DNA from: an uncultured Lachnospiraceae bacterium
Lineage (GTDB): Bacteria; Bacillota; Clostridia; Lachnospirales; Lachnospiraceae
NCBI GenBank assembly: GCA_910578885.1
Contig: CAJTSH010000080.1
Span: 1 to 7,343, forward strand
DNA: 7,343 nucleotides
Reading direction: 5' to 3'
Positions 1-6,762 of this stretch are shown in pieces (the stretch's first letter is position 1; each line of letters starts with the position of its first letter). A model generated the notes under the pieces. The model was given only the letters and a program-made list of their open reading frames with translations. It had not been told where the DNA came from and ran no database searches. The translations under genes were made by a program, and so were the position numbers.

Positions 1-182
1 CCACCGTGATGAACCCCACCAAACCTCAAAATCCCTTGATTTTAAGCCATTCTTCAATACTTTTGCCTGTTAGTACCAAAAATCCTATGGCATCAATTGG
101 AAATAGCCGCCTGTGCCGCTGTTAAATATTGTTCAGTGGAAAATGCCCTTATTTCAGCCTTCCAAATCCTATCGTTAAAATT

Positions 183-208
183 TGCACCCAAACTCACGCC
201 TGGGTGCA
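183..208. repeat. Perfect 8-bp inverted repeat, possible weak terminator on the minus strand
   Basis: TGCACCCA (183-190) and TGGGTGCA (201-208) are exact reverse complements around a 10-nt loop. Read on the minus strand, the stem is followed by AATTTTAA, a poor U-tract, so it could at best be a weak terminator about 200 nt after hsdR. It abuts the next inverted repeat at 209. Confidence 0.4.
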
Positions 209-259
209 TTGTATCAAATTGTGGTACGCAAGCCATATTGCGTGTCCAGATTGATACAA
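209..259. repeat. Nested inverted repeat forming a 51-nt imperfect hairpin
   Basis: The outer arms TTGTATCAA (209-217) and TTGATACAA (251-259) are perfect 9-bp reverse complements. Inside, ACGCAA (226-231) pairs with TTGCGT (238-243) around a 6-nt loop, and TGG (222-224) can pair with CCA (246-248). About 18 pairs fold in one hairpin directly beside the 183-208 stem. No function is assigned; a mobile-element end, recombination site or structured RNA are all possible. Confidence 0.5.
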
Positions 260-296
260 ATATTTCTTGGGTGCTATCGTTTTTACATTTATCTCA

Positions 297-365
297 AATG
301 CCCTCGTCCGTATAGACGTTTACGAATTCCCATTCAGGCCGGGACTTGATGTAGTTGGTGTACCC
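297..365 (-). pseudogene. Relic of a large serine site-specific recombinase
   Basis: Read on the minus strand from 365, 23 codons give GYTNYIKSRPEWEFVNVYTD followed by EGI, then TGA. This matches the segment in the N-terminal resolvase domain of clostridial large serine recombinases (TnpX/Tn4451-like) usually seen as YYTNYIKSxPEWEFVxVYTDEGISGT. The next expected block after EGIS is absent. The codon before GYTNY is TAA, and further upstream only weakly similar codons (MQD) remain. It is a non-functional scrap of a mobile element just beyond the hsdR stop. The family match is from memory of the consensus. Confidence 0.7.
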
Positions 366-407
366 TTAATCCTGCATTTTTGATTTTAGCCTGTTTTTAA
401 CCGGATA

Positions 408-3365
408 TTACAATAATGGCAAAATTTCTGGCATCAGCATAGTCTTGAATTCATCAACCATCAGTTTCCTGAATTTGAATTTAGGCAAGGCATCTTCGTT
501 TTCTTCTTTATAAGTCGCATAATCTGCACTGTCTTTCAATTTATTTTCATTTGCAAGTTCACCATCCCTGAAATGAAAGGCTTCATACTTAACCTCTTCA
601 AAATCCAAATACCATTTTTCGGCATATTTCCTGATTTCTGTATCAATAGCAGCATAACGCATCTGATTGATAATAACGGAAATATCCTGTCCCAAAAATC
701 TTTCTTTTTCTTTTTCAATCTCATCCACAACCTGTGTAAGTAATATGCCCAGTTTGGGATTATCATCTGCAAACTCTGCTATCATCTCCCTGATGGCCCT
801 TATTCTGGTTTCGAATTCAACCTCGTCAAAATCATTTTGTGACTGATCTAGGGACTCCACAACGCCCCGTAGTAATTCTACAATATACTCGAAATCAATT
901 CTCAGCTTGCTGTAGGCCACCAGATCATAATCATCCCATACAGGTTCTTTGTCATCGTCCGGATTATCCTCTGGCTTTTTCAGTTCTTCCATTACATTCT
1001 TATACATCGCCGCATAATTTTCATATTCCTCTTCAGAAAAACCGAACTCGTCCAATATAGGTGGTTCATATACAGAAAATGATTTTAGGTGTGCAAAATC
1101 ATGGTCCAGGGCCCTGAAAAGATTTACAAATGCCTTTTTCTGTTTGCGTGACAGACCTGCTATATCCGCAGGTGTCTGTGTCAGATTGCGGATTGTTTTA
1201 AGAGATATGGAAAAAGATATCTTCACATCATCCCAATCCTCTGCAATGGGATTTCCCCCGCCTCCGCGCGAATATAACCTCAAAGCCTCGTTGATTGCAT
1301 CCTTATACTCTTTCGGAGCCTGGAATGTTACAATCTGCCCATACTGCTTATTGGTATCAAACAATCGATTAGTTCGGGAAAATGCCTGAATAATATTTTG
1401 CGGAGCCATAGGCTGTCTATCCATAAACAAAATAGAAAGGCACGGCGCATCAAACCCTGTTAAAAGTCTGTCAACGACAATAACCAAATCAAGCTGCTGG
1501 CTCCGATTCATATATTTCTTCTCTTTTCTGGCCAGCCGCTCATTAAGATTACTGTTGTAAGCATTAATAGCATCAATCTTGTAACTGCTTCCAAACATCT
1601 CATTATAATCTATTAACGATTTCTTCATTTTATCTTGATTGACAATGGAGGCTTCATCGTTTTCCGACAATGAATAGGTTATGGCAAATTTCGGAAAATC
1701 AGGTAACGCCTTATGTATATCATCACTAATCTTCAGCTCGTCATTACCTTCTTTCACTTTTTTGAGTAGATCATAATACTTCTGTGCCATTGCGATGGAA
1801 CTGGTCGTCAATATCGCCTCATAGGTTTTGCCCCTGCCATTTTTCATGCCAAATTTGTCATAGGACTGATTCAGAATGACATGCAAGACTTTCCGCATAT
1901 GCTCCTCGGTCTCATACACTTTTTGGGTATCCTCGGCACTTAAATCCTTAGCCCCAAGATTCTCAACCATGAATCCTAAGACCGCTTCATCATGGATAGC
2001 CTCTTTAATGGTATAGCTATGCAGACACTCTCCATATAACTGCTCCGTGGTCTGTGCCAGGTCGCCTTTCTGTTCATAACTGTTCTCATCAAAAATGGGT
2101 GTCCCCGTAAAACCATACCATAATGAATTGGTGAAAAATTTTTCAAGGTCTCTTTTGGTTTGTGGCGTTACAGCCCTGTGGCATTCATCAACAACAAAAG
2201 CGACCTTTAATGCCTTAATTTTATCATACCGCTTAGTCCCTTCCTTTAGACGCCGATTTACCATAATCTGCATTTTCTGACGAGTGGTTACTATCATCTG
2301 ACGGTTGTCATCCGACATCTTTTTGATAAGGGAATCGACATAGTCCGTATCATCCACGTCAATCGTATCATTATCCGCATATGACTGAAACGCCATTTTA
2401 GTCTGCATATCAAGCTCTTTCCTGTCAATGAGAAATACCGTTTTCTCAATTGCCGGAATGTCCATCAGCAGATTTCTTGTAGCTTTGTAGGAAGTCATTG
2501 TTTTCCCGGAACCTGTCGTATGCCAGATAAATCCAGATTTTCCCCGCTTCGATGCTGCCCGCATTGCTTCAATCGCATGGATCTGATATGGACGCAGTAT
2601 CAAAAGTTTCCTTCTATCGTTATCAAGAACTGTATATCTGGTAATCATCTCATGCGCTTCAGGTATTTTAAGAACAGCTCTGGCAAACTCAATATAATCA
2701 CAGACAGGATGATTTTCTTTATCAAGCCATCCTGTGATAAATTTTTTGTTCAGTTCCGTATCTCTCGCAGCAGAAAAATACTTTGTATCTACAGCATTAC
2801 TTACAACAAACATCTGCACATTTGAAAAAATGCCATGAAACTTACCCTCTGCAATATATTTCTTAATCTGGCGATAGGCATCCATATAGGAATGTTCTTT
2901 GTTCTTAAGTTCAATATGGATGAAAGGAATTCCATTAATAAGGAGCGTTACGTCAAAACGCCTGTCCCTATCACCCTCTGTATCCTCTGTCTTAAACGCC
3001 TGGTATTGATTGATAACCTCGTACACACTTGATCCGCCAGCCACATGTTCATTATTCATCACCATAAGATGCAATGTTTCATTCCCACGCGGGACATGGA
3101 CATATACCTTGCCATTTTCTCCTACCATCCATTTCCCGGCATCATAGAATGAAGCGTGAGATAGATCATTCTTTATCTTTGCAAACTCGGAATCGCTGAG
3201 AGGAACATCATTAAGTTTCGCTTTATTATTCTGTTCCAAGATATATTTAAAATTATTCCATAGCTGTTCTTCTGTTCTGAGATCAGGTCTGTAAGTCCAT
3301 TGAGACTCATCACAGCAAAGCTGGTCTATCAATCTCTTTTCCATTACGGATTCTAATTCTGCCAT
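408..3365 (-). CDS. hsdR: Type I restriction enzyme, HsdR (R) subunit: endonuclease and translocase
   Basis: 985 residues, close to EcoR124I-type (type IC) HsdR proteins of about 1000. It is the ATP-driven motor and nuclease that joins HsdM and HsdS, pulls DNA from unmethylated sites and cuts at a distance. N-terminal PD-(D/E)XK nuclease: D138, then E152-L-K154, then a QxxxY element (Q166-Y170); the 14-residue D-to-E spacing fits this family. Superfamily 2 motor: Walker A TGSGKT (284-289), DECH Walker B (393-396), TGTP motif III (420-423), VDRLLTGFDAP motif V (631-641), QAFSRTNR motif VI (660-667). The acidic C-terminal third (about 700-985) is the usual helical region for docking to HsdM. 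The ATG lies 3 nt after the hsdS stop, with AAAGGA 6 nt upstream inside hsdS. All catalytic motifs are intact, so the enzyme looks functional. Very sure of the family; the type IC assignment is inferred. Confidence 0.98.
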   Translation of the reverse strand: MAELESVMEKRLIDQLCCDESQWTYRPDLRTEEQLWNNFKYILEQNNKAKLNDVPLSDSEFAKIKNDLSHASFYDAGKWMVGENGKVYVHVPRGNETLHLMVMNNEHVAGGSSVYEVINQYQAFKTEDTEGDRDRRFDVTLLINGIPFIHIELKNKEHSYMDAYRQIKKYIAEGKFHGIFSNVQMFVVSNAVDTKYFSAARDTELNKKFITGWLDKENHPVCDYIEFARAVLKIPEAHEMITRYTVLDNDRRKLLILRPYQIHAIEAMRAASKRGKSGFIWHTTGSGKTMTSYKATRNLLMDIPAIEKTVFLIDRKELDMQTKMAFQSYADNDTIDVDDTDYVDSLIKKMSDDNRQMIVTTRQKMQIMVNRRLKEGTKRYDKIKALKVAFVVDECHRAVTPQTKRDLEKFFTNSLWYGFTGTPIFDENSYEQKGDLAQTTEQLYGECLHSYTIKEAIHDEAVLGFMVENLGAKDLSAEDTQKVYETEEHMRKVLHVILNQSYDKFGMKNGRGKTYEAILTTSSIAMAQKYYDLLKKVKEGNDELKISDDIHKALPDFPKFAITYSLSENDEASIVNQDKMKKSLIDYNEMFGSSYKIDAINAYNSNLNERLARKEKKYMNRSQQLDLVIVVDRLLTGFDAPCLSILFMDRQPMAPQNIIQAFSRTNRLFDTNKQYGQIVTFQAPKEYKDAINEALRLYSRGGGGNPIAEDWDDVKISFSISLKTIRNLTQTPADIAGLSRKQKKAFVNLFRALDHDFAHLKSFSVYEPPILDEFGFSEEEYENYAAMYKNVMEELKKPEDNPDDDKEPVWDDYDLVAYSKLRIDFEYIVELLRGVVESLDQSQNDFDEVEFETRIRAIREMIAEFADDNPKLGILLTQVVDEIEKEKERFLGQDISVIINQMRYAAIDTEIRKYAEKWYLDFEEVKYEAFHFRDGELANENKLKDSADYATYKEENEDALPKFKFRKLMVDEFKTMLMPEILPLL

Positions 3366-3368
3366 AAG

Positions 3369-4619
3369 CTATCCTTTCTGTGGAAACATATTCTGTAACA
3401 TAAACTTCTTTACTTCTTTTAATTCATCGCACTTACGCTGGTGAAGGGTGATGAGATGGTCAATTCTTTGAAAATACTTACCTAATTTGTCCTGTTCCTC
3501 AACAGATGGTAATGAAATCGGCGTTTCTGACAGCTGAGTAATTGTATAATGCGCAATAGTTCCCACATGAGAAATGCTTCCCAAATAACTTCTAAATGAA
3601 GGAGATAAGAAGAATTCATATACAAAATATGGATTAAACCTTCCTTGATTTTTTATCCATAATAAATCTGCATCTTTTGTATAAAGAGGGGCATTATCAG
3701 GCACAATATAAGGGTTTCCAACAGAACCTCCTCCTGTAACAAGAATATCTCCTGCTTCCAATCTACCTGAAACTGATGACAACTTTTGATATAATTTCTG
3801 AGAAATAAAAGCTTTATCGTTTTCAGTTCCATTTATTGCTGCCATAACATCACTTGACCTATAAAAAGGAACGCCTTCCGTAGTCCATTCCTCTCTATGG
3901 ACACGTGACGCTGATTTCAGTTCTGTTATCTCCCCCAACTTACGCTGTTCCCAATCATCAGTAAATCCTGCAAATCGAATTTCTGGATTTTTCTTTCCGT
4001 TCCGGGGGAACATTTTTTGCAACATATATCTCTTCAGTTCTTTTGTTTCATCACACTTATGCTGGTGAAGAGTGATGATCTGGTCGAGACTTCCTAAATA
4101 GGCACTTACTTTATCTTGTTCTGCTTTACCTGGTATCATAATTTTATATTCCGAATACTCTTGTGCATTGACTCCTGGTTGTCCAGAACGTTGAGAAGTT
4201 ACTGCAATATACTTTTCATAATCTGCCGTAAGCGTATTCTGAAATACAAATTCTGGGTTGTATTCTTTCTTTATTCTTGCCCTGATTAAGAATCCTGCAT
4301 AATAAACCACACCATCAGACTTCTTGTAAATATAGGTTTTTCCGACACTTGCACCTGTTCTAGCAAAAAGAATATCTCCATCTGCCAACTTATAGTTCTC
4401 AGCATTAGCTAAATCGGTATCTGGTGAAGTAACATCATCTCCATTGAATTCATGTGACGCATCATCAATGTCTGTAATTCTAATATACTTATTTTCGCCA
4501 TCAAATTCCTTTGCTGCAGCATTTAATCCATATTCAAAAGTATCACTAAGTTCTGACAGCTTACGCTGTTCCCAAGCATCCACAAATCCCTTAAATCTTA
4601 TCTTCGGTGTTTCTGCCAC
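3369..4619 (-). CDS. hsdS: Type I restriction-modification specificity subunit HsdS
   Basis: Recognises the bipartite DNA target for both methylation and cleavage. Counting from the GTG at 4619 (416 residues), two half-subunits repeat each other. A PxIRFxGFxDxWEQRKL block occurs at about 4-22 and 212-229. A conserved helix block starting EQDK and ending in MFP plus a basic tail occurs at about 167-208 and 375-416. Between them lie TRD1 (about 25-165, containing GDILFARTGASVGK) and TRD2 (about 232-373, containing GDILVTGGGSVGNP), both of Methylase_S type. Start choice: AAGGAGG at 4627-4633 lies 7 nt before this GTG. An in-frame GTG two codons earlier (4625, overlapping the hsdM stop as GTGA) would leave only 1 nt to the ribosome site. 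Stop is TAG. The target sequence cannot be read from the protein. The duplicated blocks allow TRD exchange by recombination. Confidence 0.97.
   Translation of the reverse strand: MAETPKIRFKGFVDAWEQRKLSELSDTFEYGLNAAAKEFDGENKYIRITDIDDASHEFNGDDVTSPDTDLANAENYKLADGDILFARTGASVGKTYIYKKSDGVVYYAGFLIRARIKKEYNPEFVFQNTLTADYEKYIAVTSQRSGQPGVNAQEYSEYKIMIPGKAEQDKVSAYLGSLDQIITLHQHKCDETKELKRYMLQKMFPRNGKKNPEIRFAGFTDDWEQRKLGEITELKSASRVHREEWTTEGVPFYRSSDVMAAINGTENDKAFISQKLYQKLSSVSGRLEAGDILVTGGGSVGNPYIVPDNAPLYTKDADLLWIKNQGRFNPYFVYEFFLSPSFRSYLGSISHVGTIAHYTITQLSETPISLPSVEEQDKLGKYFQRIDHLITLHQRKCDELKEVKKFMLQNMFPQKG
3372..3377 (-). promoter_or_regulatory. hsdR: Ribosome binding site of hsdR
   Basis: AAAGGA formed by the last codons of hsdS, 6 nt before the hsdR ATG. 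It is weaker than the sites of hsdM and hsdS, which fits lower synthesis of the restriction subunit. Confidence 0.7.
3423..3461. repeat. hsdS conserved-region repeat, 3' copy (partner at 4047-4085)
   Basis: 34 of 39 bases match the partner copy 624 bp away. It encodes the helical block around DHLITLHQRKCDELK, which pairs with DQIITLHQHKCDETK in the other half of HsdS. Direct repeats at the end of each half-subunit are the usual substrate for domain exchange in hsdS genes. Confidence 0.85.
3939..3954. repeat. Exact 16-bp repeat before TRD2 (partner at 4560-4575)
   Basis: CTTACGCTGTTCCCAA is identical at both places and encodes WEQRKL on the minus strand, at the entry to each target-recognition domain. 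With the repeats at 3423 and 4047 it frames both TRDs as exchangeable cassettes. Confidence 0.85.
4047..4085. repeat. hsdS conserved-region repeat, 5' copy (partner at 3423-3461)
   Basis: Direct repeat of the block at 3423-3461, lying between TRD1 and TRD2 as the central conserved region. Recombination between the copies would delete or swap TRD2. Confidence 0.85.
4560..4575. repeat. Exact 16-bp repeat before TRD1 (partner at 3939-3954)
   Basis: Copy of the WEQRKL-encoding repeat near the start of hsdS, 621 bp from its partner. The spacing equals the length of one half-subunit, so exchange at this point would keep the frame. Confidence 0.85.
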
Positions 4620-4621
4620 AA

Positions 4622-6217
4622 TCACACCTCCTTAAGAACACTGATAAATTCTTCAACAGCATCTTTCGTTTCCGTATCTGCAAAAGTCAATTCCTCAAGC
4701 ATCTCCAGCAAAGCGCCATTTCCCTCTTTGATGGCTCTGTGTGTCTCCCTTATAGATGCGGATAGCTGCCGGATATCCACTTCTGGTTCTTCCTCACTGG
4801 TATCTACATATCTTGGAATATTCAGGTTATAGTCGTTTGCCTTGATATCCTCAAATGATGCAAGATAAGCCACCTTATCAACTGGTTTTCTGGCAGTATA
4901 CAATTCCAGCACTCTGTCAATGTGTTCCTGGCGCATGACATTCTGTTTCTTTTCCTTTTCATACATCTTGGAAGCATCAATAAACAATACATCTCGGCCT
5001 TCCCTGTGCTTTTTCAATACTACAATGCAGGTTGGAATAGAAGTATTATAAAACATATTTGACGGAAGCCCAATAACAGCATAGATCGCCCCATTCATGA
5101 GGAGTGTCTCCCTGATCGCCCCTTCTGCCGCTCCTCTGAATAAAACGCCGTGGGGAAGGACAATAGCCATCGTACCTGTCTGCTTTAGATGATAGAACCC
5201 ATGTAACAAAAAGGCATAATCTGCTTTTGACTTAGGGGCCAGTTTACCCCCATAATCCATAAACCGCTCATCCTGTTTGAATCCCTCTGCGGCAGACCAA
5301 TTCGCCGAATAGGGGGGATTCATCGTTACAACATCAAACTCTGTCTCTTCATCTGTCGGCCAATCAGCATCAAGGGTATCCCCATTACGCAAGTGCTGGT
5401 TTTCAGGCAGGACTCCGTGCAGGAACATATTCATGCGCGCCAGATTATAGGTTGATGGCATAAGTTCCTGCCCATAGTATTTAATGTAATCCGGCTCTTT
5501 TGAGTAATTTCTGCAGCTAAGCATCAATGAGCCCGATCCCATACATGGATCATATACCTGCAATCCCTTTTTCCCTTCCTGACCAGATATGGCAATCCTG
5601 CAAAGGATCTGCGCAGGACCATGCGGCGTATAAAATTCTCCAGCCTTTTTACCTGTCTCAGACGCAAATTGACCAATCAGATACTCATATGCGTTACCAA
5701 GGACATCTCCTTCCGTATGAATGATGTCCACGCCATCCAATATCTTAATGACCTCCGCAATTGTGGCACTCTGCTTCTGGTCACCGGTGCCAAGTCGGTT
5801 CGAATATAAATCTACATCCGCAAATAGGCCGTTGAATAATTCATCAGACTCCTCGATACGGTTAAAAGCCGCCTGCAGTTTTTCTCTATTAAAAGAATTA
5901 TTTTTAGCAGCATTTAACATACTTATATATGTCATGTCAGGATCAAGCGTATAATGCTTTGATTCTTTTATTTCACTCAGTAATTCTTCAGCATCATCTG
6001 ATTTCATTGCGTCCTCATACACACACTGTGCTTCTTCAAGACTATCTGGATTTTCATCCCTGACAAGGTCATAGACCTTCGCAAGATACGAATCCGATAA
6101 ATATTTATAGAAAACCAATCCTAAAAGGTACGTTTTGTACTCATTTGCATCCATTTTCCCTCTTAGTACATCCGCACAACTCCACAACACCTGTAATAAA
6201 TCTTTCCCTTTAGCCAT
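4622..6217 (-). CDS. hsdM: Type I restriction-modification DNA N6-adenine methyltransferase HsdM
   Basis: 531 residues, normal for HsdM (EcoR124I type about 520). With HsdS it transfers a methyl group from S-adenosylmethionine to adenine N6 in the target, protecting host DNA, and it is the core to which HsdR binds. Helical N-terminal domain (about 5-145; LWSCADVLRG, YLLGLVFYKYLSD). GEFYTP at 193-198 (motif X region). SAM-binding motif I DPCMGSGS at 223-230. Catalytic NPPY at 300-303, which marks an N6-adenine gamma-class enzyme. LPHGVLFRG at about 354-362 and GLPSNMFYNTSIPTC at about 383-397 are typical HsdM core blocks. The C-terminal tail (about 480-531) is helical and probably contacts HsdS. 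ATG start with GGAGGAA 8 nt upstream; the stop is 2 nt before the preferred hsdS start. First intact gene of the operon, with no broken motif. Confidence 0.98.
   Translation of the reverse strand: MAKGKDLLQVLWSCADVLRGKMDANEYKTYLLGLVFYKYLSDSYLAKVYDLVRDENPDSLEEAQCVYEDAMKSDDAEELLSEIKESKHYTLDPDMTYISMLNAAKNNSFNREKLQAAFNRIEESDELFNGLFADVDLYSNRLGTGDQKQSATIAEVIKILDGVDIIHTEGDVLGNAYEYLIGQFASETGKKAGEFYTPHGPAQILCRIAISGQEGKKGLQVYDPCMGSGSLMLSCRNYSKEPDYIKYYGQELMPSTYNLARMNMFLHGVLPENQHLRNGDTLDADWPTDEETEFDVVTMNPPYSANWSAAEGFKQDERFMDYGGKLAPKSKADYAFLLHGFYHLKQTGTMAIVLPHGVLFRGAAEGAIRETLLMNGAIYAVIGLPSNMFYNTSIPTCIVVLKKHREGRDVLFIDASKMYEKEKKQNVMRQEHIDRVLELYTARKPVDKVAYLASFEDIKANDYNLNIPRYVDTSEEEPEVDIRQLSASIRETHRAIKEGNGALLEMLEELTFADTETKDAVEEFISVLKEV
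4627..4633 (-). promoter_or_regulatory. hsdS: Ribosome binding site of hsdS, decides the start
   Basis: AAGGAGG inside the end of hsdM. It is 7 nt from the GTG at 4619 but only 1 nt from the GTG at 4625, so it favours the shorter HsdS. Confidence 0.85.
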
Positions 6218-6225
6218 AGCTAATC

Positions 6226-6232
6226 TTCCTCC
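6226..6232 (-). promoter_or_regulatory. hsdM: Ribosome binding site of hsdM
   Basis: GGAGGAA 8 nt before the ATG at 6217. It lies inside the last codons of the decayed upstream gene, whose TAG ends 2 nt before the start, which implies former translational coupling. Confidence 0.85.
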
Positions 6233-6665
6233 ATCCTGCGTATCAACGTCATCGTAAATTTTCTTATATCTGCTGCCTGCTTTACCATCAGATCATATTT
6301 TTCAATATGATGGATTGACTGTAATTTACCGTGATACCTAAAAGCAATGTATGTAAGGGGCTCTTTAGGCCATCCGCCTCTGCCGCCTCCAACCGGACAG
6401 CAATATTTATGATGCTTTTTTTACAATATCTACATAGGTAATGCCCGCAGTTCCTCTGCGAGATTACAAATCACCATCCATGGAAGGTGAAGCACCGTAA
6501 TCATCGTTATCACTGGCAGCCGCTTTTTCGCATATTCCTCCGTGCATTCCGACATGGACACGATCACTTTCACCTTTGCCGGGCTGTTGATAAACCTGGA
6601 TCTCTCCGAATACAGCGTCAATTGTGGCTCTCCCGGAAGAACCCATCCCCGCTTTGCCTCTATAA

Positions 6666-6692
6666 ATTATATAAAACTTTTGGTTATGTCAT
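6666..6692 (-). promoter_or_regulatory. Candidate promoter for the hsd operon
   Basis: Minus-strand ATGACA (6687-6692, 5 of 6 to the -35 consensus) and a perfect TATAAT (6666-6671), separated by 15 bp, shorter than the usual 17. It would start transcription about 440 nt upstream of hsdM. It lies in the 5' part of the decayed gene and may be chance in AT-rich DNA. No better candidate was seen closer to hsdM. Confidence 0.25.
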
Positions 6693-6720
6693 TTTCCCTA
6701 TCGCCTATAAGATCAAAAAT

Positions 6721-6762
6721 CGTTTCATTTTATCTTCTTCATTTTATCTTCTCCATTTTATC
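6721..6762. repeat. Three tandem 14-bp repeats
   Basis: Minus-strand units GATAAAATGGAGAA, GATAAAATGAAGAA and GATAAAATGAAACG follow each other without gap. Each unit carries an ATG; in the first two, the short ORF ends in the TGA that overlaps the next ATG (ATGA). The array sits at the expected start of the decayed gene at 6220-6756. Its 14-bp period shifts frame with each copy, so copy number decides which frame an ATG opens. Confidence 0.8.

Larger units (their letters stand above)
26..293 (-). pseudogene. Unrecognised ORF remnant with a one-base frameshift
   Basis: Right after the recombinase relic, one minus-strand frame is open for about 65 codons. It contains MACVPQFDTMHPGVSLGA and AEIRAFSTEQYLTAAQAAI, and ends at a TGA near position 94. 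The next frame then reads PIDAIGFLVLTGKSIEEWLK and ends IKGF at the TGA at 26-28. Removing one T from the minus-strand TTT at 101-103 joins the two into one continuous frame (TAAQAAI-PIDAIGFL), the pattern expected of a recently frameshifted gene. No clear start is present and I do not recognise the family. The region also contains inverted repeats, so a structural role for the DNA is the alternative. Confidence 0.35.
6220..6756 (-). pseudogene. Decayed gene upstream of hsdM, PD-(D/E)XK nuclease-like remnant
   Basis: One minus-strand frame carries protein-like blocks in order: NETIFDLIGDRENDITKSFI (6670-6729); FIEAKRGWVLPGEPQLTLYS from 6666, continuing through KVIVSMSECTEEYAKKRLP and ITVLHLPWMVICNLAEE; then VGGGRGGWPKEP, YIAFRYHGKLQSIHHIEKY and a tail ending RRMEED. 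The blocks are broken by TAA (6667-6669), TAG (6430-6432) and TAA (6421-6423). The 5' end is also broken: from the ATG at 6742, removing one A would read MKKINETIF. A second frame supplies GITYVDIVKK just before a run of seven A (6416-6422 on the plus strand), and removing one A joins it to the HHKYCC block. Internal deletions are likely, because the N-terminal block runs straight into IEAKRGW. From memory, IEAKRGW looks like the E-x-K of a PD-(D/E)XK nuclease, but no family is named. The final TAG is 2 nt before the hsdM ATG, as in an operon, so it was probably an accessory gene of this system. Confidence 0.6.

Noticed and set aside
97..315. 72-codon plus-strand ORF in the left flank
   Set aside because: Antisense to the recombinase relic and to the repairable minus-strand frame, with no ribosome site and no recognised family.
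366..407. Possible terminator right after hsdR
   Set aside because: No GC-rich stem followed by a T-run could be found. The nearest hairpin is about 150 nt further on and has a poor U-tract.
3369..4619. CRISPR-like or phase-inversion array in hsdS
   Set aside because: The repeats are direct, only two copies each, and explained by the duplicated architecture of HsdS. No inverted copies or recombinase gene are present.
4444..4635. Plus-strand ORF across the hsdM-hsdS junction
   Set aside because: Shadow of hsdS. The AAGGAGG ribosome site and conserved residues support only the minus strand.
6464..6646. 60-codon minus-strand ORF starting MGSSGRATID
   Set aside because: A different frame from the coherent decayed gene. 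The same DNA reads as FIEAKRGWVLPGEPQL in the frame with recognisable blocks, and the ribosome site is poor.
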